Source: WLNJ01 sp037131165 (GTDB lineage Bacteria > Actinomycetota > Thermoleophilia > Solirubrobacterales > Solirubrobacteraceae). Taken from it: 45,008 nt of DNA. This document shows, piece by piece, positions 7,531 to 15,269 of this stretch. Every line of letters starts with the position of its first letter. Position 1 is the first letter of the stretch. The DNA is taken from positions 1-45,008 of the forward strand of contig JBAXRO010000009.1 of the NCBI GenBank assembly GCA_037131165.1. Reading direction: 5' to 3'. A program made the position numbers and the translations under genes. The notes beneath the pieces are model-generated. The model ran no database searches and was not told where the DNA came from. It saw only the letters and a program-made list of their open reading frames with translations.

Positions 7531-10410
7531 ATGAGGGGTCTTGTTGAATGGGTGCGCGATCGCGCAGCAGGGGTAGCGGTTGCGACCTTTGCGACTGTCG
7601 CATCGGTTGTGATGATTGCCGGCGCCGGGATCGGCGCCGCGTACGACAACTCGCAGGGCGACCAGATCGCTCCATGCCAGTTGAAGACTTCGTTCCCACA
7701 GCCGCCCGCCGGCCAGAAGGAGCCCCCAGTCAGTGACGAGGCTCCCGCGACCAGTTGCGTGCAGACGGGACTGAGTCTTCTAAGCGCCTCCGGCGCCGCG
7801 GTCACGCCCAAGGGCGGGCTCAGTGCCAGGCTGAAGGTCAGCGTCACGACCGATTCGGCCTGCGCCACGGCCGGCTACTCACCCGACTGCCCCGGCCGCA
7901 GTGAGAAGCTCGGCGTCGAGGTGATGATCCCGAAGGGATTCACGATCGGCACCAGCCTCCCGACCGGTTTCAAGAGGACGGCTTTCGCCGACCCGTTCAC
8001 CGCGACCAGGGCGGGATCTTGGGGCAGTGGCCTGCATGCTGCGAAGCTGACCGGGTCGGTGTCGCCGAAGGCGGGTTCGACCGTGTCCGTTTCGATTCCC
8101 GTCACGCTCGCGTCGTCTGGTGCCGGCTCGGCAGAAGTGACTCTCGACAGGTCGGGAGTGCAGGGTCCGTACCAGAGGGTCGGGTTGTTCGACCAGAAGT
8201 CGTGGAGCTGGTCGCCCACCGGCGGAAGCAATTCGATCCCCTCGTCCCCGACGCAGCAGACCCAGGACAAGCCCGAGGACTGGAACGCCGACCGGCCCAG
8301 CTCGTTCGACATCCCGGTCAAGACGGTTCCGGGTGACGGCGACTTCAAGGGAGTGGCGTGGACGCCGGCAACGGCGCCGCGTGACAAGGACGGGTTCTGC
8401 CCCGGGGGCTCGCGCGCTCAGGACAACGGTGTCTGCCCAGGGATCGACCCGGGAGGCGATGCCAACCGGAAGGTGAACCGGAAGTCGGCCCGTCGGGCCA
8501 AGGCTGCGGCCAACACCTGCATGACCGGCCAGCTGGTCTACAGCGACCCGAGCGGTGTCCACCCGGCTGTCAACGTGCCGGTCGAGGCCTGGGACGTCAA
8601 CACCGCGATTGACGACAGGATCGGGTTCGACGTCACAAACTGGAGCGGCAACTTCAGCGTCTGCTTCGACAACTCCGAACGTGGCCTCTTCCAGAGTGGA
8701 ACCGCCGACGTGAAGCTTGTCTTCGCAAGTTCCAACAGTCGCTTCAGGGTCGTCAACGACTGCTGCCTGGGCACCGGCTTGACGCCCGGCACCTACAACC
8801 TGACAAGACCGACTCAGGACAACGTCCCCTCGGGAACCGTCAACGTCGGGACCATCACTCCCTCGAGCATGGACTTCCAGCGTGCATTCCACGCCTACGA
8901 CCTGCTCAACTCCGCTTGGGCGTGGTCGAACTCGCGCAGCCCCGGAGCCGGCAGCTGCTGGAGCAACGGTGAGTGCGATCAGAAGACGATCCAGTGGTGG
9001 CCCAGCAGCGGCGTCTGGCCTCATTACGGCGGCTTCTGCGCCGGCCACTCGCTGCCCGCGTGGGTCTGCCTGCCCGGGCCCGGACCGGATTCGAGTCACG
9101 TCGTGCTGCACGAGATCGGACACAACGTGATGGACGACACGTTCGGCGGCATGCCTCCGCACAGCTGTCCGTCACCTCACTACCTCACCACCAACGAGGA
9201 CTCCGGCTGCGCGTGGACGGAAGGCTGGCCGACCTGGTACGCGGCGGCGATCATGAACAAGCCGGTCGTCGACGGTTACCCGACGACAACTCCTTACCAA
9301 TCCGACAACGACTCGTGGCAGAACTACAACGGCCGTGCCCGAGGCTCGAACGTCGAAGGGCGGATCGTCGGCGCCCTGTGGGATCTCCAGGACTCGAGCA
9401 ATGAAGGGGTCTGGGACCGCTCGAGCGTCGGCTCCCAGGTGCTGTGGGACGCGTTCCGCATCCGCAAGCCTCAGAGCTGGTCGGGCATGGTCACCGCGCT
9501 CTCGCAGCAGGGCGTGGACACGGGGACCAGCTCCTTCCGCTCGACCCTCTACGGCAACACGATCGACATGGCGTCGAGCCCGTTCCGTGATCCGCTCAGC
9601 ACCAGCTGGGCTTCGCGAACGCTGCCGCCGGTGTCCGCTCCGTCGTTGTCGTCCACAGTCGACACCTCCAACGACCACGGCTTCGTGTGGAACCGCTCGA
9701 CTGTCCGGTGTACCGACCGGGTGGAGGTGGAGAACGTCGGCTCATGGTCGGGTGGTTACACGCAGGCGAACTCATCGCCCTTCACGTTCTCGGGTTTCAG
9801 GCTGAGCGCGTACTCATCGTCGAACCTGAGCAGTGGCCTGCTCGCCTCGGCCGGCGGTTCGAGCTCTCTGTCGAGCGCCGGTTCCCTGTCGATCAGCCTG
9901 CCGATGTCGCCGGCCTCGGTCTACGTCAAGACCAACGGGTCGGCCAGGGTGATGGGCGTGCCCGATGGCAACAGCGACACCCTGCCGACCTCGCACTACA
10001 GGATCAGGGGTGTCAGGTGCAGCCTGATCAGCCTCTTGACTCCGTGGCCGATCGAGCTCGTCCGTGCGCAGAGCGGCCTGTTGGAGTTGACAGGCGGAAC
10101 GACCTACACGATCACCTACACGCCGAGCGGCAAGGCCACGACAGGCAAGTCGCAGAGGGCCAAACTCCGCGTCGGCGATCAGGGATGGGCCCTGCCTTGC
10201 GGCACGGATTCCCCGAATGGCGCGCAGTGCGCCGGTGGCTCGACGTCGGGAGTCCCGCTCGCGACCGCGTCGAGCACGGCTTCGACAGCAGGGAAGCCGG
10301 TCAGCGTGAGCTTCACCCCGCAGAAGGGTGGGATGTACGAGGTGGTCTACGACTCGCTCGAAGGTGCGGGCAACGGGTCGGTCACCGTCACCTCGAAGAA
10401 GAAGGGCTGA
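7531..10410 (+). CDS. Large secreted HExxH metalloprotease-like protein
   Basis: The protein has 959 residues. The N-terminal region has an Arg/Asp-rich n-region and one hydrophobic segment (GVAVATFATVASVVMIAGAG), so it is exported or membrane-anchored. Residues about 40-300 are Cys/Ser/Gly-rich with no domain I know. Residues about 325-420 (TGQLVYSDPSGVHPAVNVP) resemble a carboxypeptidase-regulatory/transthyretin-like fold. HEIGHNVM begins near residue 527 and is followed by AWTEGWPTWYA, whose Glu fits the third zinc ligand of a gluzincin-type site. Beta-rich C-terminal repeats end in a KKKG tail. An extracellular zinc peptidase is likely; its substrate is unknown. I chose ATG 7531; GTG 7528 would add one residue. 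The gene has its own promoter (7422-7450) and ends at a strong hairpin. Confidence 0.7.
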   Translation: MRGLVEWVRDRAAGVAVATFATVASVVMIAGAGIGAAYDNSQGDQIAPCQLKTSFPQPPAGQKEPPVSDEAPATSCVQTGLSLLSASGAAVTPKGGLSARLKVSVTTDSACATAGYSPDCPGRSEKLGVEVMIPKGFTIGTSLPTGFKRTAFADPFTATRAGSWGSGLHAAKLTGSVSPKAGSTVSVSIPVTLASSGAGSAEVTLDRSGVQGPYQRVGLFDQKSWSWSPTGGSNSIPSSPTQQTQDKPEDWNADRPSSFDIPVKTVPGDGDFKGVAWTPATAPRDKDGFCPGGSRAQDNGVCPGIDPGGDANRKVNRKSARRAKAAANTCMTGQLVYSDPSGVHPAVNVPVEAWDVNTAIDDRIGFDVTNWSGNFSVCFDNSERGLFQSGTADVKLVFASSNSRFRVVNDCCLGTGLTPGTYNLTRPTQDNVPSGTVNVGTITPSSMDFQRAFHAYDLLNSAWAWSNSRSPGAGSCWSNGECDQKTIQWWPSSGVWPHYGGFCAGHSLPAWVCLPGPGPDSSHVVLHEIGHNVMDDTFGGMPPHSCPSPHYLTTNEDSGCAWTEGWPTWYAAAIMNKPVVDGYPTTTPYQSDNDSWQNYNGRARGSNVEGRIVGALWDLQDSSNEGVWDRSSVGSQVLWDAFRIRKPQSWSGMVTALSQQGVDTGTSSFRSTLYGNTIDMASSPFRDPLSTSWASRTLPPVSAPSLSSTVDTSNDHGFVWNRSTVRCTDRVEVENVGSWSGGYTQANSSPFTFSGFRLSAYSSSNLSSGLLASAGGSSSLSSAGSLSISLPMSPASVYVKTNGSARVMGVPDGNSDTLPTSHYRIRGVRCSLISLLTPWPIELVRAQSGLLELTGGTTYTITYTPSGKATTGKSQRAKLRVGDQGWALPCGTDSPNGAQCAGGSTSGVPLATASSTASTAGKPVSVSFTPQKGGMYEVVYDSLEGAGNGSVTVTSKKKG

Positions 10411-10433
10411 CGGCCCGATCGGCTGATTTGAAC

Positions 10434-10470
10434 GGCTGAGGGTCGGCGCTGCGAGCGCCGGCCCTCAGCC
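10434..10470. terminator. Strong bidirectional terminator between convergent genes
   Basis: GGCTGAGGG-T-CGGCGCT, loop GCG, AGCGCCG-G-CCCTCAGCC: 16 base pairs with one mismatch. It lies between the stops of the metalloprotease (10410) and egtD (10502) and can serve both strands. Confidence 0.8.
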
Positions 10471-10501
10471 GGGCTTCGTCGCTGGTCAGTCTGGGCGCCG
10501 G

Positions 10502-11509
10502 TCAGCCTGATGCCCGGTCGGCACCGGCCACGACGAGGGCGAAGCGCCGCTCTTCGTCGGTCAGGGTCGAGATCGGCGCGAGGCCGGCGGAGGCGAGGTC
10601 GAGGCCGATCCGCTCGGCGGTGAACTTCGCGCAGGTCTCCGTGAGGATCTCCTCGCCGGAGTCGAGGTGGACGTCGAGGTCGAGCGCTTCGACCCTCACG
10701 TCCATTGCCCGGGTCGCCCGCAGGCGCATCTCGATCCACTCCTCCTGCTCGTTCCAGACGGCGCGATGAGTGAAGGCGGTCGGGTCGAAATTCGCTCCCA
10801 GTTCACGGTTGATCACGGACAAAAGGTTGAGGTTGAAGCTGGCGGTCACACCCGCGGAGTCGTCGTAGGCGGCGATCAACGTCTCGGTGTCCTTTACGAG
10901 GTCGCAGCCGATCAGCAGGCGACCTTCGGGTCCAGCGAGCCGGGCCATGCCGGCGAGCAGCGAGCGCCTCGGCTCGGGCCTGAAGTTGCCGATCGTGCCG
11001 CCCAGCAGTGCAACCGTCCTGCGACCGGGGGCGGGCGGCAGCAGGTCGAGCTGCGAGGTCATGTCGGCGACGTGACCCGTGAGGCGGAGGTCGGGGTGGG
11101 CTGAGGCGAGCTGCGCGAGGCTGCCGCGCAGGGCCGACTCGGAGACCTCCACCGCCATGTAGGACTCGAGCACGCCGGTTGCGACCATCGGTTCGATCAG
11201 CAGCAGTGCCTTCTCTGCCGCGCCGGAACCGAGCTCGACCAACTCCCTCGAGTCGCAAAGCTCCGCGATTCGATCCCCCTGGGATTCGAGGATCTCGCGC
11301 TCGGCTCGGGTCGGGTAGTACTCGGGCAGCCTCGTGATCCGTTCGAACAGTTCGGAGCCGACGGGGTCGTAGAAGTGCTTCGGCGGGATCGCCATCTGCC
11401 GGGCGGTCAGGCCGGCCAGCACGTCGCCGGGAAGCGACCGCTCGCCCGGCGGCAGGTGCCCTTCGATCGTCGGTTCGATCGCCAAGTCGCTCGTCCCCGG
11501 CTCAGTCAA
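10502..11509 (-). CDS. egtD: L-histidine N-alpha-methyltransferase EgtD
   Basis: EgtD uses three S-adenosylmethionine to trimethylate histidine to hercynine, the first committed step of ergothioneine synthesis. The 335-residue length fits the family. The family signature FERITRLPEYYPTRAER lies near residue 55, followed by the SAM site VELGSGAAEKALLL and GGTIGNF. The C-terminal half carries EWIEMRLRA and the FTAERI segment of the substrate domain. The start is a TTG at 11509 that overlaps the last 8 bases of egtB, so the two genes are translationally coupled. No clear Shine-Dalgarno sequence was seen. The enzyme acts in the cytoplasm. egtA, egtC and egtE are not in this window. Confidence 0.93.
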   Translation of the reverse strand: MTEPGTSDLAIEPTIEGHLPPGERSLPGDVLAGLTARQMAIPPKHFYDPVGSELFERITRLPEYYPTRAEREILESQGDRIAELCDSRELVELGSGAAEKALLLIEPMVATGVLESYMAVEVSESALRGSLAQLASAHPDLRLTGHVADMTSQLDLLPPAPGRRTVALLGGTIGNFRPEPRRSLLAGMARLAGPEGRLLIGCDLVKDTETLIAAYDDSAGVTASFNLNLLSVINRELGANFDPTAFTHRAVWNEQEEWIEMRLRATRAMDVRVEALDLDVHLDSGEEILTETCAKFTAERIGLDLASAGLAPISTLTDEERRFALVVAGADRASG

Positions 11510-12758
11510 CGTCCCGGGCGATCCGCACCCCGGAGAAGATCTGCCGCCTGACCGGGAGGTCCCAGTTGCGGAAGGTCGCCGATGCGACCCGCTGGTGTGT
11601 GGCCCACGAGCCGCCGCGCAGCACCCGGTGCTCGGGCCCGAAGTGAGGTTCCGAGTAGTCGCGGTAGGGGTGCCATTCGAACCCCGGATACGGCTCGAAG
11701 GTCGAAGCGGTCCATTCCCAGACGTCGCCGATCATCGCGAGTGGCCCCTCGGCCGCTTCGATCCGCCGCGTTCCACGGGCGAGCATGTCGAGGTTGGCTG
11801 AGCCGCCGCCGTTACCGAGCGAGGTGCCGGGGGTCGTCCGCGAGGCATCGGCGGTCTTGGCGGCCGTGGTCGTCGCAGCGAACTCCCACTCCGCCTCGGT
11901 GGGCAGTCGGGCGCCATGGAGCCGAGCGAAGGCCTCAGCCTCATGAGCATTGAGGTGAACGGCCGGGCGAAGCGGATCGAGCGGCTCGAGGCTCCCTGCC
12001 CGCCACTCGCCTCCCTCTGCCCAGCCGCCCGGCGCCGTGACCCCCGAGTCGGCGAGCCACTCGAGGCCCTCCTCGGTCCAGAGGTCCTCGCGCCGATAGC
12101 CACCTTGGTCGATGAAGTCCTGCCACTCGCCGTTGAGCACCGGAGTGGCAGCGAGTTGGAACGACGCGACTTCGGTCTCGTGCTTCGGTCGCTCGTTGTC
12201 GTAGGCGAAACCCTTCGGGCCTGCGCCGCGGGCGAACGGGCCGCCCTCGACTTCGATCATCGTCAGTCCGCCGCGGGCAGCGGTCGCGGGCGGGACCTCA
12301 TCGCTCGGAGCCGGCAGGTCGGGCTCCCACCCGACCCGGGCGAGCTGGACGGTCTGGAGGATCGTCTCGAGGTGCTGGAGCTCGTGGCGGATGACCAACT
12401 CGACGATCTGGTCACTGGCTGGGGTAGGGCCGGCGAGTGAGTCGAGGGTGCGCTCGCGGACCCGTTCGAGGTAGGTGAAGGCGTCGCCGGAGCGGAGCCA
12501 GGGTAGAGCTGGGCGATCGCGCCTCGGGGAGAGGGTGGCGTCGTAGACCTCGGAGAGTTCGTCCTTGAGCAGTGGCGCGCCGGTTGCTTCGTGGACGAGC
12601 CAGAGGTCCTCGAAGGCTGCGATGTGGCCGAGGTCCCAGGCGATCGGCGACATCACCGGGTCGAGGACCCGGTCGAGGTCGGAGTCGTCGAGCCCGCCCA
12701 CGACTGCGAGTGTCAGCTCGCGCGCCTCAGCGAGCTGGGTTACGTGGTCGGGGCTCAT
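11502..12758 (-). CDS. egtB: Hercynylcysteine sulfoxide synthase EgtB
   Basis: EgtB is the non-haem iron enzyme that joins hercynine to a thiol (gamma-glutamylcysteine or cysteine) using oxygen. The N-terminal DinB-like four-helix part supplies the iron ligands: His in DLGHIAAFEDLW and HELQHLETI. The C-terminal formylglycine-generating-enzyme-like fold shows GGPFARG, RLPTEAEWEFAA, DVWEWTAS and HRVLRGGSW. The tail NWDLPVRRQIFSG keeps the Asp...Arg pair that binds gamma-glutamylcysteine in the mycobacterial enzyme, so the type I substrate is more likely. I start at ATG 12758, where the DinB domain begins. The longer upstream frame adds 57 residues of no family similarity. It heads the egtB-egtD operon with a TAGGCT -10 ten bases before the ATG. 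Confidence 0.92.
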   Translation of the reverse strand: MSPDHVTQLAEARELTLAVVGGLDDSDLDRVLDPVMSPIAWDLGHIAAFEDLWLVHEATGAPLLKDELSEVYDATLSPRRDRPALPWLRSGDAFTYLERVRERTLDSLAGPTPASDQIVELVIRHELQHLETILQTVQLARVGWEPDLPAPSDEVPPATAARGGLTMIEVEGGPFARGAGPKGFAYDNERPKHETEVASFQLAATPVLNGEWQDFIDQGGYRREDLWTEEGLEWLADSGVTAPGGWAEGGEWRAGSLEPLDPLRPAVHLNAHEAEAFARLHGARLPTEAEWEFAATTTAAKTADASRTTPGTSLGNGGGSANLDMLARGTRRIEAAEGPLAMIGDVWEWTASTFEPYPGFEWHPYRDYSEPHFGPEHRVLRGGSWATHQRVASATFRNWDLPVRRQIFSGVRIARDVD

Positions 12759-12768
12759 CGCGCCGACA

Positions 12769-12774
12769 AGCCTA
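12769..12774 (-). promoter_or_regulatory. -10 element of egtBD
   Basis: TAGGCT lies 10 bases before the egtB ATG (12758), leaving a leader of only about three bases. No convincing -35 was found. The rest of 12775-12855 shows nothing clear. Confidence 0.35.
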
Positions 12775-12871
12775 CGCGAGTGTGTGGAGAGTTGAGGGCT
12801 GAATCGGTGCGGTTCAGGGCAGCCGTGCGATCCCTCTGCGGGTAGAACCGGTGGGGTGATCGGTGACCGCA

Positions 12872-12902
12872 TGGACAAGAGCGAGTTACGCCGTGTTACA
12901 TT
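12872..12902 (+). promoter_or_regulatory. Promoter of the RHH/PIN-like toxin-antitoxin pair, leaderless
   Basis: TGGACA (12872-12877) and TACATT (12897-12902) are separated by 19 bases. The GTG at 12910 follows the -10 by seven bases, so the transcript should start at the start codon. Confidence 0.45.
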
Positions 12903-12909
12903 GAGCCGA

Positions 12910-13323
12910 GTGGCAGATCCGATCAGCATCCGGCTCCCTCAGGATGTCCTTGACCGGTTGGGTCGAGAGGCCGAACGCTCCGGCGTTCCGCTCAGGACGC
13001 TCGCCCAGCGGATGATTGACGAGGGGGTTCGGATGGCTCGCCATCCGCTGATCACCTTCGTGGATGGGCCGGCCGGGCGCAGGGCCCACGCGATCGGATG
13101 CCCCGGCGACGTCTGGGAGGTCGTGAGTGCGCTGCGGGGTGACGGCGTCACTCCCGAGTCGCTCGCCGAGGCCCTTGGATGCCCGCTCGGTTCGGTTCAG
13201 GCAAGCCTCGTCTACTACGGCGAGTACCGGGAGGAGATCGACTCATGGGTCGCTGCCAACGATCTTGAGTACGAGGAGGGCAAGTCGGCCTGGCTCAGGG
13301 CCGAGGCCTCGCTCGCCCAGTGA
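12910..13323 (+). CDS. Antitoxin-like protein: ribbon-helix-helix plus DUF433-type domain
   Basis: From GTG 12910 the protein has 137 residues. The N-terminus (DPISIRLPQDVLDRL) fits a ribbon-helix-helix DNA-binding strand followed by two helices. The C-terminal half (GDVWEVVSALRGDGVTPESLAEALGCP, then YYGEYREEIDSW) matches the DUF433 pattern of antitoxins. It overlaps the downstream PIN-like toxin by four bases (GTGA), the usual coupling in type II modules. By analogy it would neutralise the toxin and repress its own promoter. Starts at GTG 12856 or ATG 12871 are possible in frame, but the -10 element TACATT at 12897 would then lie inside the gene. The choice of 12910 is inference. Confidence 0.65.
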   Translation: MADPISIRLPQDVLDRLGREAERSGVPLRTLAQRMIDEGVRMARHPLITFVDGPAGRRAHAIGCPGDVWEVVSALRGDGVTPESLAEALGCPLGSVQASLVYYGEYREEIDSWVAANDLEYEEGKSAWLRAEASLAQ

Positions 13324-13679
13324 GGCTGCTGCTTGATGCGATGCTGTCGCCGCGCTTGGCCGAGGCGCTGCGAACGGCAAGGTGCGATGCCATCGCGCTG
13401 GCTGAAGTGGACTCCCGTGCCGGGATTCCCGACGATGAGGTCTTGGCAATTGCCACCGACCTCGGGCGAGCGCTGGTGACCGACAACGTCCGTGACTTTC
13501 GCGGCCTCGCTGCCGCCCGGGTGATCGGCTCCCGCGGTGGCCACGCCGGGGTGGTCTACCTGCCCGCCGGGACTTCGCGATCGCTGAACGACACCGGGCG
13601 TCTGGTCCGTTCGATCCTAGACGTGGTAGCCGGTCACCCCGGGGAGCTGGGGCTGGCCAACGGCGAGGCCTGGATCTAG
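13320..13679 (+). CDS. PIN-like (DUF5615) toxin
   Basis: The 119-residue protein fits the DUF5615 PIN-like family, the usual partner of DUF433 antitoxins. Acidic residues of the PIN fold are in place: MRLLLDAMLSP at the N-terminus, an E in ALAEVD, IPDDEVLAIA in the middle and LVTDNVRDFRG. Such proteins are presumed metal-dependent RNases; the RNA target is unknown. The GTG start overlaps the antitoxin stop. The TAG stop shares the four-base palindrome CTAG (13676-13679) with the stop codon of the convergent RibD-type gene, so there is no spacer or terminator between them. Confidence 0.7.
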   Translation: MRLLLDAMLSPRLAEALRTARCDAIALAEVDSRAGIPDDEVLAIATDLGRALVTDNVRDFRGLAAARVIGSRGGHAGVVYLPAGTSRSLNDTGRLVRSILDVVAGHPGELGLANGEAWI

Positions 13680-14446
13680 GCCGGCTCGGCTGGTCGCCTG
13701 CTCCAGCGAATGAACAGCGAACCCTCGCGCTCGGCGATATGGGCGAGTTCGAACTCGATCGGCGAGGCGAGCGGCGGGCCGGTGGTCACGCCGGACTCGT
13801 TGCCTCCGGCGAACTTCGGCGCGATCGTCAGGAAGACGTCGTCGATCAGGTCGCCGGCCGCCAGCGCGGAGACGAGGTTCGGGCCGCCCTCGCAGAGGAC
13901 GGAGCGCACTCCGAGCCCGGCGAGGTGTTCGAGTGCGGCCTGTGGCGTGACACCTGCCAGTTCGACCTCCTCGAGCCCGGGCGGCGGGTCGTCGCTGCCC
14001 TTGCCGGTCGGCACGAAGGCGACCGTGCGCTGGTGCGGGTCGCCGAAGATCGGGGCTGCGAGCGGGAGCACGCCGCTGCGGCTGATCGTCACTGCGAGCG
14101 GATCGGCGATCAGGCCGCGCACGACCCGTTCGGCCCGGCGCTCGTCGTCGCGGATCAGCCGCCTGTAGCCCTCGACGGCCATCGTCGTCGTCCCGGCCAT
14201 AACCGCGTCCACGCGGTCGCGCAGGGCCCGGAACATCGCGAGGTCGCCCTCGTCGCCGATGCCGCCCGACTTCCCGTCCGAGAGGGTCGAGGAGCCGTCT
14301 GCAGTGACGGCGAAGTTGATCGCCACCCGCGGGCGCGCGGCCCCCTCCGGGGAGTGCGGGTCCCAACCGCAGAGCAGGTCGTCGACGGTGACGCTGCCGG
14401 CGTCGGGGTGGAGGCGGTTGAACTTGGTTGCGATCGGCTCGCTCAC
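13676..14446 (-). CDS. RibD C-terminal-domain reductase (pyrimidine reductase family)
   Basis: The 256-residue protein has the RibD_C/dihydrofolate-reductase fold: RVAINFAVTADGSSTL near residue 40, DAVMAGTTTMAVEGYRRL, then VRSVLCEGGPNLVSALAAGDLIDDVFLTIAP. The GGP.L segment binds NADPH in riboflavin reductases. There is no deaminase domain, so it matches the single-domain family that includes 5-amino-6-(5-phosphoribosylamino)uracil reductases and related enzymes of actinobacteria. A riboflavin role is possible but not shown, as no rib genes are adjacent. The GTG start at 14446 is six bases after GACCAT, a weak version of the leaderless -10 seen elsewhere. Its stop overlaps that of the PIN-like toxin gene. 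Confidence 0.75.
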   Translation of the reverse strand: MSEPIATKFNRLHPDAGSVTVDDLLCGWDPHSPEGAARPRVAINFAVTADGSSTLSDGKSGGIGDEGDLAMFRALRDRVDAVMAGTTTMAVEGYRRLIRDDERRAERVVRGLIADPLAVTISRSGVLPLAAPIFGDPHQRTVAFVPTGKGSDDPPPGLEEVELAGVTPQAALEHLAGLGVRSVLCEGGPNLVSALAAGDLIDDVFLTIAPKFAGGNESGVTTGPPLASPIEFELAHIAEREGSLFIRWSRRPAEPA

Positions 14447-14511
14447 AGGACGATGGTCCCAGAGTCGGGCGCGGCAGCGGGTCTGATCGCTCGCCTGCGG
14501 GCAGCGCCCGG

Positions 14512-15009
14512 TCAGTCGAGGTCGAGGTTGGATGCTGGAAGCGGTCCGTGGACGGCTTCGAGATCGCTGAGGTCGGCGAGGTCGCGCGGTCTCCCAGCCA
14601 AGCGCTTGAATGCGACGAGGCTCTCCAGTCCGGCGATTCTCATCTCAGCGCCGTGGACGGTTCCATTGATCGACCGCTCGAGGACGCTTTCCCAATCCAG
14701 GGGCGGCAGCCCGCCTCGGATCAGGTCGACGGTTCCGGCGCCGGGAGTCATCATCCTGAAGCTCGACCTCTGGGTGATCCTCTCGACGGTCACCTCCTCG
14801 CCGTTCATGCCGACTGCGCCAAGCGCCAGGAGAGCGTCGAAGATTGCTCGATCGTTGGTCTCGTCGTCCGGGATCAGGAGGTCCGAATCCTCGGTCGTGC
14901 GAAGGACGCTGTGAGCGATGACGGCGAACCCTCCGATCAGGATGAAATCGGCACCCGCCTCGTTGAAGGCGCGGGCGACCGCTGCCGGATCAGGCGGGAC
15001 CAGGTGCAT
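14512..15009 (-). CDS. Nucleotidyltransferase of the DUF6036/AbiEii-like type
   Basis: The 165-residue protein has a minimal nucleotidyltransferase core. FILIGGFAVIAHSVLRTTEDSDLLI contains the GG strand and a T.D.D-like acidic motif (TEDSDL), and a later acidic residue sits in GTVDLIRGG. The segment GLESLVAFKRLAGRPRDLADLSDLEAV is the usual C-terminal signature of this family (helix with K and R, then DLADL). Such proteins are often the toxin of type IV/VII-like toxin-antitoxin modules; some modify tRNA or partner proteins. I start at ATG 15009, which overlaps the end of the 64-residue gene upstream by 20 bases. A start further upstream would put the N-terminus inside that gene. Confidence 0.65.
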   Translation of the reverse strand: MHLVPPDPAAVARAFNEAGADFILIGGFAVIAHSVLRTTEDSDLLIPDDETNDRAIFDALLALGAVGMNGEEVTVERITQRSSFRMMTPGAGTVDLIRGGLPPLDWESVLERSINGTVHGAEMRIAGLESLVAFKRLAGRPRDLADLSDLEAVHGPLPASNLDLD

Positions 15010-15184
15010 GTGACCGGCCAAGTTCAGCCGCGAAGTCGAAAGCGACGCGGTTGAGTTCGATGGCCGCCTCGATCCGCTCACCGGGCGTCAGTGATCCGAC
15101 CATCGCCAGGCGCGCATCGCGCTCTTCGCGGTTGATCCGCTCGAAGTCGGCCTTCCTGCGGGGGCTGTCGAGTGCCTCGGCCAT
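14990..15184 (-). CDS. Small helical protein, partner of the nucleotidyltransferase
   Basis: This 64-residue, highly charged protein is predicted to be helical (SPRRKADFERINREERDA, then GERIEAAIELNRVAFDFAAE). I do not know a named family. Its position directly before the nucleotidyltransferase, with a 20-base overlap, fits an antitoxin or chaperone of the same module. The ATG is six bases after TAGAAT, so this is a likely leaderless start of the two-gene operon. Confidence 0.55.
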   Translation of the reverse strand: MAEALDSPRRKADFERINREERDARLAMVGSLTPGERIEAAIELNRVAFDFAAELGRSHAPGPA

Positions 15185-15190
15185 TGGTCC

Positions 15191-15196
15191 ATTCTA
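15191..15196 (-). promoter_or_regulatory. -10 element, leaderless start of the nucleotidyltransferase module
   Basis: TAGAAT on the minus strand lies six bases before the ATG at 15184. No Shine-Dalgarno sequence is present. Confidence 0.55.
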
Positions 15197-15269
15197 GACG
15201 GGCAGTCGAGGGGAATGCCCGGATTGGCACAAAGTCGTTGCGATTTGCTGGAGGGTGAGCGCGCCGGGT

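Noticed and set aside
12759..12929. 57-codon extension of egtB
   Set aside because: It crosses the egtB -10 and the promoter region of the toxin-antitoxin pair, and the residues do not match EgtB.
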